Part shown: positions 43,382 to 52,938 of the stretch, piece after piece
Layout of the letters: each line of letters starts with the position of its first letter
Numbering within the stretch: the first letter of the stretch is position 1
Origin: Eutreptiella sp. 'Long Island Sound 2002'
Lineage: Eukaryota > Euglenozoa > Euglenophyceae > Eutreptiales > Eutreptiaceae
Direction of reading: 5' to 3'
DNA: 64,000 bases
Assembly: GCA_964036045.1 (NCBI GenBank)
Contig: OZ038389.1
Coordinates: forward strand, 40,550,064 to 40,614,063
The notes under the pieces: model-generated
What the model was told of the DNA's origin: nothing
Seen by the model: the letters and a program-made list of their open reading frames with translations, nothing else
The model's database searches: none
Translations under genes and position numbers: made by a program

Positions 43382-43646
43382 GAGGTGTAGATGTATGCCC
43401 AGCAAACGACACACCGCCAACGGAAACATATGTTCGCACCGGCACTGGTCCTCGCAACAGTTCAGACGGCAATACGATCAATTAATCTGCTGCTTGTGAC
43501 CCCCCTTCATCCCAAAATGGAGCGAAGAAGAGCAACAGCACCGAACAGTTGAACGAACACAACAGGTAAGCACCGGCGCTTGGTTCTGCCAGATGGTCCA
43601 ATAGCTGCGCTGCTCCCCCATCAGGGTATGTGGTGTACCGGAGAAC

Positions 43647-43693
43647 TGTCACGCGAGTGTTGACAGGTGTCACGCGAGTGTACTTGCGTGACA
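43647..43693. other. 26-bp near-perfect palindrome plus half-site
   Basis: TGTCACGCGAGT / ACTTGCGTGACA form an inverted repeat around GT at 43668-43693 with one mismatch pair. An extra TGTCACGCGAGTGT lies at 43647-43660 in direct orientation. Such spacing of half-sites would suit a dimeric DNA-binding protein. There is no adjacent gene to connect it to. Confidence 0.75.
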
Positions 43694-44249
43694 CTCAGAA
43701 AAAAAAATTGTATCGTATTTTTTTGTTGGGTGTCTGCGCCAGTGCAGCCCCAGAACCTTTTTTTTTTGAGTCTGCAGTCGTTTCTGACGGTTGTGATGAT
43801 CAAGAGTTTGTTTGTGACTGGTTCAAGGCAGGGTGGCAAGTTGCATCTTCTCGGCTGACTCAGAGGGGACATGGTCCCATTATCCCCGTGCATCAGCCCC
43901 ACAAAATGGGAGCCCCATACTGAATGGCGGCTGGTACTGGTGCTCGTACCGACGCAGGTCAGCGTAGCTTGGCACAGTCTTCAGTGCTCAGTGCCCGAAC
44001 TCGGTGGAGAGAGCAATGGTGCACAAAAGGGACGTGGGCCCGCTGGCGCAGCATGCGTCACGGCTCAACGCATCCCTCAAGTGGCACAACCGCGAACGAA
44101 CTCCGGACTCAGGCCCGACCTCAACTGCGGGGCGGAGGACAGGAAACGGCGGTTGGCTACCTAACGTAAAAGTCAACCGCCCAACAAGTTGGGCTGTCTT
44201 TCGCTGGAAACAAATCTTATGCCTCTGGGACAGCCCTGTGCTCAGATCA
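43694..44249. other. Possible + strand exon, otherwise no gene
   Basis: Two + strand frames at 43870-44160 both look mildly protein-like (one with HASRLNASLKWHNRERTPD), so neither can be chosen. T-rich tracts at 43705-43770. Confidence 0.25.
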
Positions 44250-44515
44250 GGGCGTTTTGTTATTCAAAACCCCTGTCCGATACGGCCGATACTGCTTTTG
44301 AAAACCACAAGTCCACCAACGGATCTGGAGGGTAACCGACGGCGGTTGGAGGGTAACCGATGGCGGTTTTAGGGTAACCGACGGCGGTTGGAGGGTAACC
44401 GACGGCGGTTGGAGGGTAACCTGCGGCTTGCCGGGAGGAAAGGGTGAGGTACGTTTCTCAGTGAAAAGAAAAACTCTCGTTCTTGAAAAAAAACGCCCTG
44501 TGCTTAGATCAGTCC
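44250..44515. repeat. ACCGACGGCGGTTGGAGG element, copy 3
   Basis: Head CTGTCCGATACGGCCGATAC, TTTTGAAAACCACAAGTCCA; core of four to five GGGTAACCGACGGCGGTTGG units; tail GCTTGCCGGGAGGAAAGGGT, AAAAACTCTCGTTCTTG, AAAAAAAACGCCCTG. It lies directly against the 3' end of the oxygenase-like gene. Its tail overlaps the last bases upstream of that gene's stop region. Confidence 0.9.
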
Positions 44516-47500
44516 GCAAACTCCCACTTGTGTTGTTCCCTTCGCAGTGCTTCCAATCCCCCCGGAGCCTCCCAGGGTGCCTGCGGCAATGCCGCGGGCG
44601 CCAGCAACGGTGTGGGGGTGGACCGGTCCTCGGAGGACCCGAGTGCCGGCAGAGCGAAGCTGATCATGCGCCAATCCAACTCGCTACTGGTCTCTTTGAC
44701 GGTGCCGCCAGTGGCATACGCCTCCCAGGCCGCCCAGCCACTGGGCGTGCAGAGCTCTAGACTCAGAGTGCTCACCCACGACGTGGCAGGGCCGGCGGGG
44801 GTGCAGGCGCCGCGGTGCAGGGCCTCGCTGTCCACGATGATCGCGGGGGCGCGCACGCGCCGCAGGGCCGTGTAGTGCCGGGGCCACACCGCCCCCTGCG
44901 TGAAGCCCGCGGGCACCACTTCTGTCGTGCACACTGCCCCGGGGTCGCGCTTCCACAAGATGTGCGGCCACCGCGTGCGGTCCCGGCGCGCGTGCGACCG
45001 GGTCCCCCAAAGGTCCGCATGCAGGCCCTGCGGATCGGCCCCGGCAGGCGCCAGCGTCCACCCCAACCCCCGGGCCCGTAGTCCCTCCGTCTGGTCGGCA
45101 GGATCCGAGCACAACAGGCGCGACAGCCCCGGCGGCGGTGCCGGTCCCACCCCGAAGTGCCGCAATGCGGCCTGCGTGACCGAGACGTACCACCGCGGGC
45201 CGGTCGCGTTGTACGGCCACGCCTCGCTCTGGCTGTCGGAGGGACTGTACACCGCGATGCCGAGCCCCGCCAGGCGTGCGGAGGCCTTCGCCGCCGCGAA
45301 GGCCCCGTGCCGGGCGTTGGAGCCCTCACACGGCTGCCACACGGGGCGCAGCGCCTCGAGCTCGGCGGTCACGAGGGCGTGGAAGTGGTCGTAGTACGCC
45401 TCCACAAACCCGAACACCGGCCACCGCCGCCACTCCTGAGGCAGCCCGTCCGGAAGTTCGGACCAACCCCGCGTGAAGATCTGCGCGCGCATGTCGCGTG
45501 CAGGGGAGACACTGCGGCGCTCGGGGCCGTCGCTGCGGGGCTCCGCTGGGGTGCCGCGGCAGTCGTCGGGTCGCGCGACGTCTAGTGGGGCTTCGCGGCA
45601 CCGCTTCGGCGGGGGACTGTCGTGCTCAGGGGAGCGACGGCGACGCTCTTGCGCCCTCTTCCTCGCGACCGGACGGTTGTCACTGTCTGTAGAGGCGTGG
45701 CGAATGACGTGTTCTGGTTTGCCGTCGGGATTTACGCTGGCGGCTGCAGCACTGCCTCCGGAGACGGCACGCACATCGCCGGCGCGGAGCCCATCGCTGA
45801 AGCTGCGTTCTGCCGTCCAAGTCAAGCGGTATGACCCGTCTGCGTTGCAGCGAGCGACCTTGGCCTGATACCACCGGGCGCCATGCAGCCCCTCCACGTG
45901 CTCTCCGACGCAGAACCGGTGTGAGATACCGCTTGTGGGCGCCTGCCGGTACCGAAGGTCTGCATCCGTCAACCCGGAGGCGGTCCCGGTGCCAGGGCCG
46001 GAGGCGGTCCCGGTGCCAGGGCCAGAGGCGGTCCCGGTGCCAGGGCCAGAGGCGGTCCCGGTGCCAGGGCCAGAGGCGGTCCCGGTGCCAGGGCCGGAGG
46101 CGGTCCCGGTGCCAGGGCCGGAGGCGGTCCCGGTGCCAGGGCCGGAGGCGGTCCCGGTGCCGCGGCCGGAGGCAGTCGCGGCGCCGGGGCCGGAGGCAGT
46201 GGCGGTTCCCGGCATCTCAAAGGCGACTGTGTACCGGCCGTGGCGGTCCCGGGAGTGTACGATCGCGGGGCCCCATGTGCCGTCGATGCAGGCATCCACG
46301 GCACAACCGGCCTCCCATCCCAAGACCTGCGTGTACCTCAGCAGGTCGTCGTCCACCCTTTCGGACAACACGGGATACCCCGTGCCCGAGCACACCTGCA
46401 AAGTCAGGGTCGCGGACCAGCCGGCCCCAGGGCGGGTGCTGCCGCCGCGGTGCAGCATCTCGCTGTCAAAGATCAGCGCCGGGGCACGGACGGTGGTCCA
46501 CTGCTCGTAGTCGTCCCAGTCGGCACAACCCTCGGTAAAGGCGCCGGGAACGATGTTGGTGGTGCAATGCTCCCTGCAGCGCGGTGCCGCGGGACAGTGG
46601 GGACTGTGGCAGGGGAGCAGGACGTTTTCGAATTCAAAAAAAAAACCCTGCCTGATACGGCCTGTTTTTGAAAACCACGCGTCCACTCACCGACCTGAAG
46701 GGTAACCGATGGCGGTTGGTGGGCAACCGAAGGCGGTTGGAGGGTAACCGGCGGCTTTTTGAGAGGAAGGGTGAGGCACGGGGAAAAAAAAACTCTCGTT
46801 CTTGGTTAGGGTTAGGGTTAGGGTCACCGAGCTGGTGGAACCAGTCTTGGTTTTATAACCCTTTTTAGTGTCTAGGGTGGACCTACCAGGTTTAGCAGCA
46901 GCAGCAGCAGCAGCAAGCAGCAGCAAGCAGCAGCAAGCAGCAAGCAAGCAGCAGCACGCGCGAAATGGGGAAAAATCAGAATTCCATCGTGGTGCTTCGG
47001 ATTCGGTTGAAATTTTGGTGCATGATACCTATGGGTGTGAGGGACAACCCTACAAAGTATGAGCCAGAAACTCAACGGTGGCGGCCGGGAACGGGTGTCG
47101 CAAGTGGCGGACCTCAGTTTCAAAAACTACAGTTTAGGGCCAAAACAGCCATTTTTGGGCCAAAAAAGCCCTAGAACCCATTCAAAACGGCCAAACAAAG
47201 GGAAACGGTGGGTACACTCCACGTGCGGCTTGACTTTCCTGTGTCAACGAGCTCTTTGCGGCCCTCTAACTCCACCATATGTCCTTGAAACGGCCCAAAA
47301 AGACCCCAGAAGCCCCAAATTTTGTGCAGATTGGCCGGCAACAGCCACAAACCAAGAACAGGCCATATCTTTGGCTACATGGTCCAAAACGCGATTCCGA
47401 GGGCACCTAGTCCACCCGCAACCCCCCACTTTTTGTGGTTTCCACCCCTCAGAATTGCCCAAACGAACGCCTAGACCCCCATACATAGCCCCAGCAGGCT

Positions 47501-50500
47501 GCGGCAAGCTGCAAGCTCAAGCCCAAACAGGTGGGTGCCCAAATGGGTCAACAGGGTCCAGTAGGGGCAAAAACATGACTTTTTTCAAAAATGATCCTAC
47601 ACCATGTGTGATGCTAAAACAAGTGTTTTTGGACCGTTTTGAGCTGGTGGTGGCCCTTTTTGGTCCTCCGAAAATCCCAAAATGCCTTGAAAATGGGCTG
47701 TTTTGGGACCAAAAATGGGTGAAAAATGGGTCAAAAACACATTTTTCCAAACCTCATCCTTGACCATTTGGGGTGCACCAACGGGTGAAATGAACCCATT
47801 TTGAGCCCATTTTGGGAAATTTGGCCCCTCAGAAGTCCAAAAAAGCCTTGAAAGTGGGCCTTGTGGTGATGGGGATCACTTGCCCGCTGATTCCACTCTA
47901 TCAACGGCCTTCAATGTGTGACTCATTGGTGTAAGCTCAAGCCCAAACAGGTGGGTGCCCAAATGGGTCAACAGGGTCCAGAAGGGGCAAAAAATGACTT
48001 TTTTCAAAAATGATCCTACACCATGTGTGATGCTAAAACAAGTGTTTTTGGACCGTTTTGAGCTGGTGGTGGCCCTTTTTGGTCCTCTGAAAATCCCAAA
48101 ATGCCTTGAAAATGGGCTGTTTTGCGACCAAAAATGGGTGAAAAATGGGTCAAAAACACATTTTTCCAAAACTCATCCTAGACCATTTGGGGTGCACAAA
48201 CGGGTCAAATGAGTCCATTTTGAGCCCATTTTGGGGCATTTTGGCCCCTCACAAGTCCAAAAAGCCTTGAAAGTGGGCCTCGTGGTGATGGGGTTCACTT
48301 GCAACCTGATTTCACTTCGTCAAGAGCCATCGATGTGTGAATCATTCTTGATGTCCCTCACCAGTCATATCTAATGTTCCCTCCCCCACCAGCTCGGTCC
48401 CAATATTCACTCTTGATTAGGGTTATGCCCTGCAGGGGAGGGTTGGGAGAGGGTTGGGGGAGGGTGGGAGAGGGTTCGGAGCAGAGACGTGGTTATAGCC
48501 GTGCGTGTACGGTTGCGCACAGCTACTTTCTTTGGCTACGCACGGTTGTGCACGGCTGGATGTGAAGGCGATGCACGGTTGCGCACAGTTGACCACCAAT
48601 GTATACCAGAGCTCTTTTTAGGAAAGGTGGTGCTGGTGGAATTTATGTTTAAGGGCACAATGTGTTGCAAAAGCCCTCCGGTCAATTCCGGGCCAACCAA
48701 AAAAAAGGTTGTCACCCCACTAGGCCAAGCACCAGTCACTGCAAATCCTTCAGTGTCTCCACCATCAAGTGCCGATGTCCTGGCAGAATACTCATTTGCA
48801 CCATATCCTCGGGCGTCAAAAGCTTCAAGGATTGTGGTGTAGCCCATCCATCACGTTGCAAATGGCTCGCCAACATTAGGGTTGCTGTTGCTGCTGCTTG
48901 TAACATCACAGGTGTTGCTGCTGCTGCTAATGTCTCATATTGTAATTGCTGTTGAAACATATCCACCTGGTGCCGCATGCTTGCCTCTCCGCAGTGGGGC
49001 CCTTGATGGAGCTTGGGTCTGCTTCTAGGTTCGTTTTGTGCAGCAGCTTTTGGCTGCCTCACCCGTGCCTTCTCGAGGGCCCACAAATGGGCGGAAATGC
49101 TACATAACCCCTGCATTCTCAGGGGTCACCAACAAAGGGGACAAAATCAAAGCACAAACAAAACAAAAAAACCAAAAGACTGTCTTTTCAATGTGTCCTC
49201 ACCCCGCCAAGGGGCCTGCAAACTGACCCCACTGGGGATTGGACCCATGACCTTTAAGTTGTAGACGCACCACTTCACCCACTAGGGTATGTACCATCTC
49301 TGACATCCCATTGTTCAGGGGTGGTATTGATATTTGGTCCAATTTGGTTTTCATCCATTGTTGGGTTCCCCTGAAAAATCTGATTATTTTGAGTATAGAC
49401 ACATGGGGTGAAAACCCATTTTTTTACCCTCTACTAGATCAAGCCAATTTTCCTTAGGGCACCTTCAGTGCCCATGGTCCGGCACTTTCCAAGCCAATTT
49501 CTAGGGATGCGGGGGGGTCGACGTCAAGGAACCGGGCCCGGCGCCCCCCCCCCCCATGCAATAAACACCACCATCGGACCCGGCCGGCACTTAAGGGGCT
49601 TTCCGGTGAATCAAAAAAAAAATGGCCGCGCGGTTCCGCATGGCTAGATGCAGGGGTAGCGCACGGTTGCGCACGGCGGGCTGTGAAGATGGCGCACGGT
49701 TGCGCACAGCTGGCTGTGAAGATGGCGCACGGTTGCGCACAGCTGGCTGTGAAGATGGTGCACGGTTGCGCACGGCAAGGCCCAACCCTTGCGCACGGCT
49801 ATAACCACGTGTCTGGTTCGGAGAGGGTGGGAGAGGGTTGGGAGAGGGTTGGGAAAGGGTGGGAGAGGGTTGTGAGAGGGTGGGAGAGGGTTGGGAGAGG
49901 GTTGGGAGAGGGTTGGGAGAGGGTGGCAGAGGGTTCGCAGGCGGCGAGTCCACTTGCGCCACTTTTGGAGCTCTCCCCCACCCTGCCCCCCGCCCTGTGG
50001 GTCTCAAATGTCGGGTAGCACCCAATCCGACCTCCAAAGAACACACTGTTACCCCAAGGCGTATAACAACTCAAAATGATCAGTGCAATGCCGCGATCCG
50101 CTTGAAGTACATACGCCGGAGTACACCAAATATTCTCTAGGGGGATTTTGGAGGCCACCTTGACAGAAATCCTCTCCCGATAGCTTGGGTGCCAACAGTC
50201 ATTTGGACACTTTGGACATATGAGTCCCTTTTTGTAGTACCCCGGATTGTGTCCTGTGTGTACTGCATGTACTGAGCGGTACTAACTGCAGTGCGTGCAC
50301 TGCGTGCGCTACTATTTGCACTACGCACTTACGTGCGTACATACATACGTATGTACGTATGCACACAGTACATGCAGTACGTGCACTACACGCAGTACAT
50401 GCAGTAGACAGATTACATGCAGTACACGCAATAGAACACACAGTATACACAGTACAGGCAATCCACACACCACACGCTGCTGCGTGTTCTGCATGTACTG

Positions 50501-52394
50501 TGTGTACTACATAGCGCGTGCAGGGTGTGTACCGCGTGTACTATATGCTGTGTGTGCTGTGTGTTCTGTGTGCGCGGTGGGTACCGTGTGCTGTGGGTGC
50601 TGCATGTACAGCATGCACAGCACGTACTTGCTTATACTGCGTGTACTGTGCTCACTGTGTGTACTGCGTACTACATGTGCTGGGTGTACTGCTTGCACTG
50701 CGTGTATTGCGTGTATTTTGTGTACTGTGTGCACTGTATGTACCGTGCTGTGTGTTCTGAGTGCACTGTGTGTCATGCGTGTGCAGCGTATACTGTGTGC
50801 ACTGTGTGTATGGTGTGTACCGTGTGCATGACATGTACTGCGTGTACTATGTGCCCTGCATGTAATGTGTGTACTGTGCGTGCTGTGTGTACTGAGTGTA
50901 CTGTGTGAACCGCGTGTACTGCGTGCCTACATGGATGAAAGATCTAGGATTTGCGATACGGGATTCAAGACTTATACCCGGGTTGCGTTTTACGTGTACT
51001 TCCCACAGACATGTTTTGCCCGCACACATTTGCAGTGGCCACACACATTTGTGTTCCCCACACGCCCGTGTTGCAGGCACGTTTGCGTTGCCCATAGACT
51101 GCGTGTACTGTGTGCTGTGTCTACCCCAACGAGAACGGTCTCCAACCCACGCTGCACTTGAAAACAAGAGGCCAAAGGAAATAAGCGGGGAAAGACTAAT
51201 GTGTGGAGCATAGCAGCAATTGTGAGCAGAGGAACAAGTGCTCCACTCTCGCTTGATGAAGGTAATCCTGCCCTTGGCTGTTGAGTTAGCTATTGCAGAC
51301 GTTGTCGGCCTGAAGACTCAAACCAGTGCGTACGCCGGCATACGTACTCCGCCTTTGTGGCAAACCTCGCCCAACCCCGGCGAGGTCCGCGTTCAGTCCG
51401 GCTCCAAAGTGCGCACGCCACGCCCCCTCCACATGCTCGTTCCTACACACCCATACGCCCAAGTACGCGTCGCGTGCCACTGGCCCCCCGAGGCATACCC
51501 GGGGTCCAGCTTCCAAACGAAGTGTTGGTAGCGGCCAATGCCCTGCTTTCGTGGATACCACCCGCTCTTAGAGCAGATGTCGGCATGCATGACCTGAGGT
51601 GGTGAGCCCTCCGGCACGACGGTCCATCCCATCTCCGTGAGCCAAGGCCGCGTGCGGTCGGGGGCCCTTGGCCACAACACCTCCTGCAGCTCCGTGGGCG
51701 GGGGCGGCGCCACCCCGCGGGCCTTGTACCGCCGCAGCACGGCCTCCATGCAGGTCACGTACCAACGCGGGCCCGCGTACTCCCAGTCATCCTCCGCGTC
51801 GTCGGCTTGCGACGGGTGCGCGGCGTACACAAACAGTCCGGTGCCCCGGAGTCGCGAATTCACGTGGCGGGCCACGAGCGCCCCGGGGCGGTACGCGTGG
51901 GCCCCCTCTTGTCCGTCGGGATCGCCCTCGAGCCACTGGGCACGCCGCGCCTCGAGCGCGCGGACGATGCGGCGGTGGTAGCGGGAGTGCAGGCGCTCCA
52001 CTACCCGCCGCAGTTCCCAGTCCGGCATGCCGTTGGCGAGGGGGGTCCAGCCCTCCCAGTTCAGTTGGCGTGGGCATGCGGCCGTCGCTGTGGGCGCGGG
52101 CACATTGGTCCGGGAACCCGGCAAATTCTTCGACACCTCGCCATCAGCGGACGTTTCGAGGGTGGGACGCGGGGTTGGGGGACCGCAGTCGGTGAGCGGT
52201 ATCGAGTATTCGGCGCAAGGCGGCATCGGGGGTCCGGCGCACTGACGGCTCAGGGGTGAACTCAATGCGGACTGCTCACGCTTTGTCAACAACAAAGAGA
52301 CGGGACGCACGATGATATGCGCCGAAGCGGATCTAAAAGTGATGGCGGGGAAAATCGGGCAACTCCCATTCCTTTCCGAATACGCCAGTCCCAT
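44509..52394 (-). CDS. Two-exon gene: tandem HxD...H (2OG oxygenase-like) modules with Tudor-like segments
   Basis: Exon 1 is 52394-51499 (ATG at 52394; donor GACCCCGG|GTATGC) and exon 2 is 46573-44509 (acceptor CGCGCTGCAG|G). Both are phase 2, and together they make 987 codons including the stop. The junction restores WKLDPG-EHCTT, which matches the uninterrupted WKRDPGAVCTT of the second module. Module 1 has H270-A-D272 and H340 (SEMLHRGG); module 2 has H817-A-D819 and H885 (SEALHRGA). Each follows RWYV(T/S) and GWT motifs. HxD...H is the iron triad of 2OG-Fe(II) oxygenases. The usual distal Arg for 2-oxoglutarate is not evident, so activity is unproven. Tudor/Agenet-like segments lie at about 384-418 and 518-569, and an eight-residue GPGTGTAS repeat at about 420-500. 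The N-terminal ~100 residues are low-complexity and the start is uncertain. No substrate can be named. Confidence 0.7.
45970..46212 (-). repeat. In-frame 24-bp coding repeat, about 10 units
   Basis: The GC-rich unit encodes GPGTGTAS and repeats with few substitutions (AA for GT, R for P). The 24-bp period keeps the frame of the oxygenase-like gene and forms a flexible linker between its two Tudor-like segments. Near-identity at DNA level suggests recent expansion and length polymorphism. Confidence 0.95.
46640..46805. repeat. ACCGACGGCGGTTGGAGG element, copy 4, in intron
   Basis: Head CCTGCCTGATACGGCCTG, TTTTTGAAAACCACGCGTCC; core of two or three GGTAACCGATGGCGGTTGG units; tail GGCTTTTTGAGAGGAAGGGT, AAAAAAACTCTCGTTCTTGG. 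It sits within 70 bp of the acceptor of exon 2 of the oxygenase-like gene, so copies of one family bracket that exon. Confidence 0.9.
46806..48425 (+). repeat. Dispersed ~1.2-kb repeat family, + copy with internal duplication
   Basis: Starts with GGTTAGGGTTAGGGTCACCG, continues through AACCAGTCTTGGTTTTATAA, a CAG/CAAG triplet-rich run and the body, and ends at GGTCCCAATATTCACTCTTG, the same order as 24130-25345 inverted. A segment of about 420 bp (from TAAGCTCAAGCCCAAACAGG-like sequence at 47515 and 47935) is duplicated. The long + frame at 47059-47763 is Lys/Pro-rich and shared with the family. I regard it as repeat-derived, not a host gene. It lies in the intron of the 44509-52394 gene. Confidence 0.88.
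48430..48605. repeat. GGGAGAGGGTT array and GTTGCGCACGGC units, copy A
   Basis: GGGAGAGGGTTGGGGGAGGG array (48435-48482), then ACGTGGTTATAGCCGTGCG, then degenerate CACGGTTGCGCACAG units to about 48590. The 19-bp ACGTGGTTATAGCCGTGCG occurs exactly inverted at 49794-49812. Confidence 0.8.
48736..49116 (-). CDS. SAM-domain-like small protein or C-terminal exon
   Basis: A 126-codon frame from ATG 49116 (alternative ATG 48978) to TGA at 48736. A Gln/Ala-rich helix (DMFQQQLQYETLAAAATPVM) leads into LQRDGWATPQSLKLLTPEDM and ILPGHRHLMVETLKDLQ. The last ~45 residues match the second half of a SAM (sterile alpha motif) domain: the L..L..EDM core, then I.PGHR..L helix. SAM domains mediate protein-protein contacts. 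The first SAM helices look replaced by the Ala/Gln region, so it may be a fragment, perhaps of a mobile element. It lies inside the long intron of the oxygenase-like gene, on the same strand. An alternative reading frame to 48536 lacks these motifs. Confidence 0.45.
   Translation of the reverse strand: MQGLCSISAHLWALEKARVRQPKAAAQNEPRSRPKLHQGPHCGEASMRHQVDMFQQQLQYETLAAAATPVMLQAAATATLMLASHLQRDGWATPQSLKLLTPEDMVQMSILPGHRHLMVETLKDLQ
49222..49298 (-). other. tRNA-derived SINE-like element
   Basis: Reading -, an A-box-like TACCCTAGTGGGTGAAG is followed ~40 bp later by a B-box-like GGTCATGGGTCCAATCCCCA, typical of Pol III promoters in tRNA-derived SINEs. The acceptor ends do not pair, so this is not a functional tRNA. 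It differs from the element in the palindrome. Confidence 0.45.
49376..49560. repeat. Dispersed repeat with CACCTTCAGTGCC, copy 2
   Basis: Collinear with 36117-36320: TTTTGAGTATAGACACATGG, CCTTAGGGCACC, GGACCGGGCCCGGC and flanking G/C tracts. The TTCG palindrome of copy 1 is here degenerated to GGGCACCTTCAGTGCCC, where the stem is retained and the loop altered. Confidence 0.7.
49630..49940. repeat. 33-bp GTTGCGCACAGC array and GGGAGAGGGTT array, copy B
   Basis: CTGTGAAGATGGCGCACGG units start at 49681, 49714 and 49747 (33-bp period), followed by CGCACGGCTATAACCACGTG and a GAGAGGGTTGG array to about 49935. Relative to 48430-48605 the shared ATAACCACGT module is inverted, giving a 1.3-kb-apart inverted pair. 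Confidence 0.88.
50268..50930. repeat. Strand-switching GTACTG minisatellite
   Basis: From about 50268 to 50475 the units read GCAGTACATGCAGTACACG. From about 50480 to 50930 they read CTGCGTGTACTGTGTG, i.e. the reverse complement. The two blocks can form a long imperfect hairpin. Cys/Tyr/Thr-rich frames on both strands come from the repeat. Confidence 0.9.
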
Positions 52395-52497
52395 GCCTTG
52401 CTCTCCCGGGGGGGGGGGAGCCCCCGCCCCCCGGCTCAGCCCTCATTCCTCATGTGCTCACGGGTGTGTGGTTGTGTGTGTGTGACGCCAAATCATT

Positions 52498-52938
52498 TCA
52501 ACAAAATACAAAGCGTTTGCTATCATACAGCACCTCTCTACAACAATGTTCGCACTGCAGCAATGTTTGGATATCCGCCCCTTGCGTTGTGTGTGTGTGT
52601 GTGTGTGCGCGCGCGCTTGTTTCAGGCGCGGTACACTCGCGCAGCCATTGACTCACATCAGTCCCCTGTTGGACGTCCAGTTCTTCCAGCCTGCTCCCCT
52701 GTGTGCACGCCTGCGACCAAGGTTCCTCCGTCCCCTCCGTTTGCTGCAGGCTGCCTACCCCTGTGTCTTGCTGAGCCTCCAGCAGTTGGTTTCCTTGTGA
52801 GCACACCCCCGTGGAGCACTGTGGGCTTTCCGCCGGCAAAAATCCCTCAAAGCGCGAGTAGGCCGGGGACCACAACCTCTCTGAACGACTTGTGTTGCAG
52901 TGCGACACCTCGTGGCCTTGACCACTTGGGGTGCCCAA
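52498..52938. other. Ambiguous exon region next to (GT)n
   Basis: A (GT)9(GC)4 run ends in TTGTTTCAG at 52628, a strong + strand acceptor, followed by an open frame (TRAAIDSHQSPVGRPVLPAC). The - strand is also open for 146 codons (NQLLEAQQDTGVGSLQQTEG). One strand may be coding, but the choice cannot be made here. Confidence 0.25.

Noticed and set aside
46240-46671. + strand frame opposite the oxygenase-like exon
   Set aside because: GC-rich complement of a convincing - strand coding exon with paired motifs.
47059-47763. 234-codon gene
   Set aside because: It lies within a dispersed repeat, continues through a copy of TGGGTCAAAAA-type motifs, and the sister copies at 24 and 53 kb do not preserve the frame.
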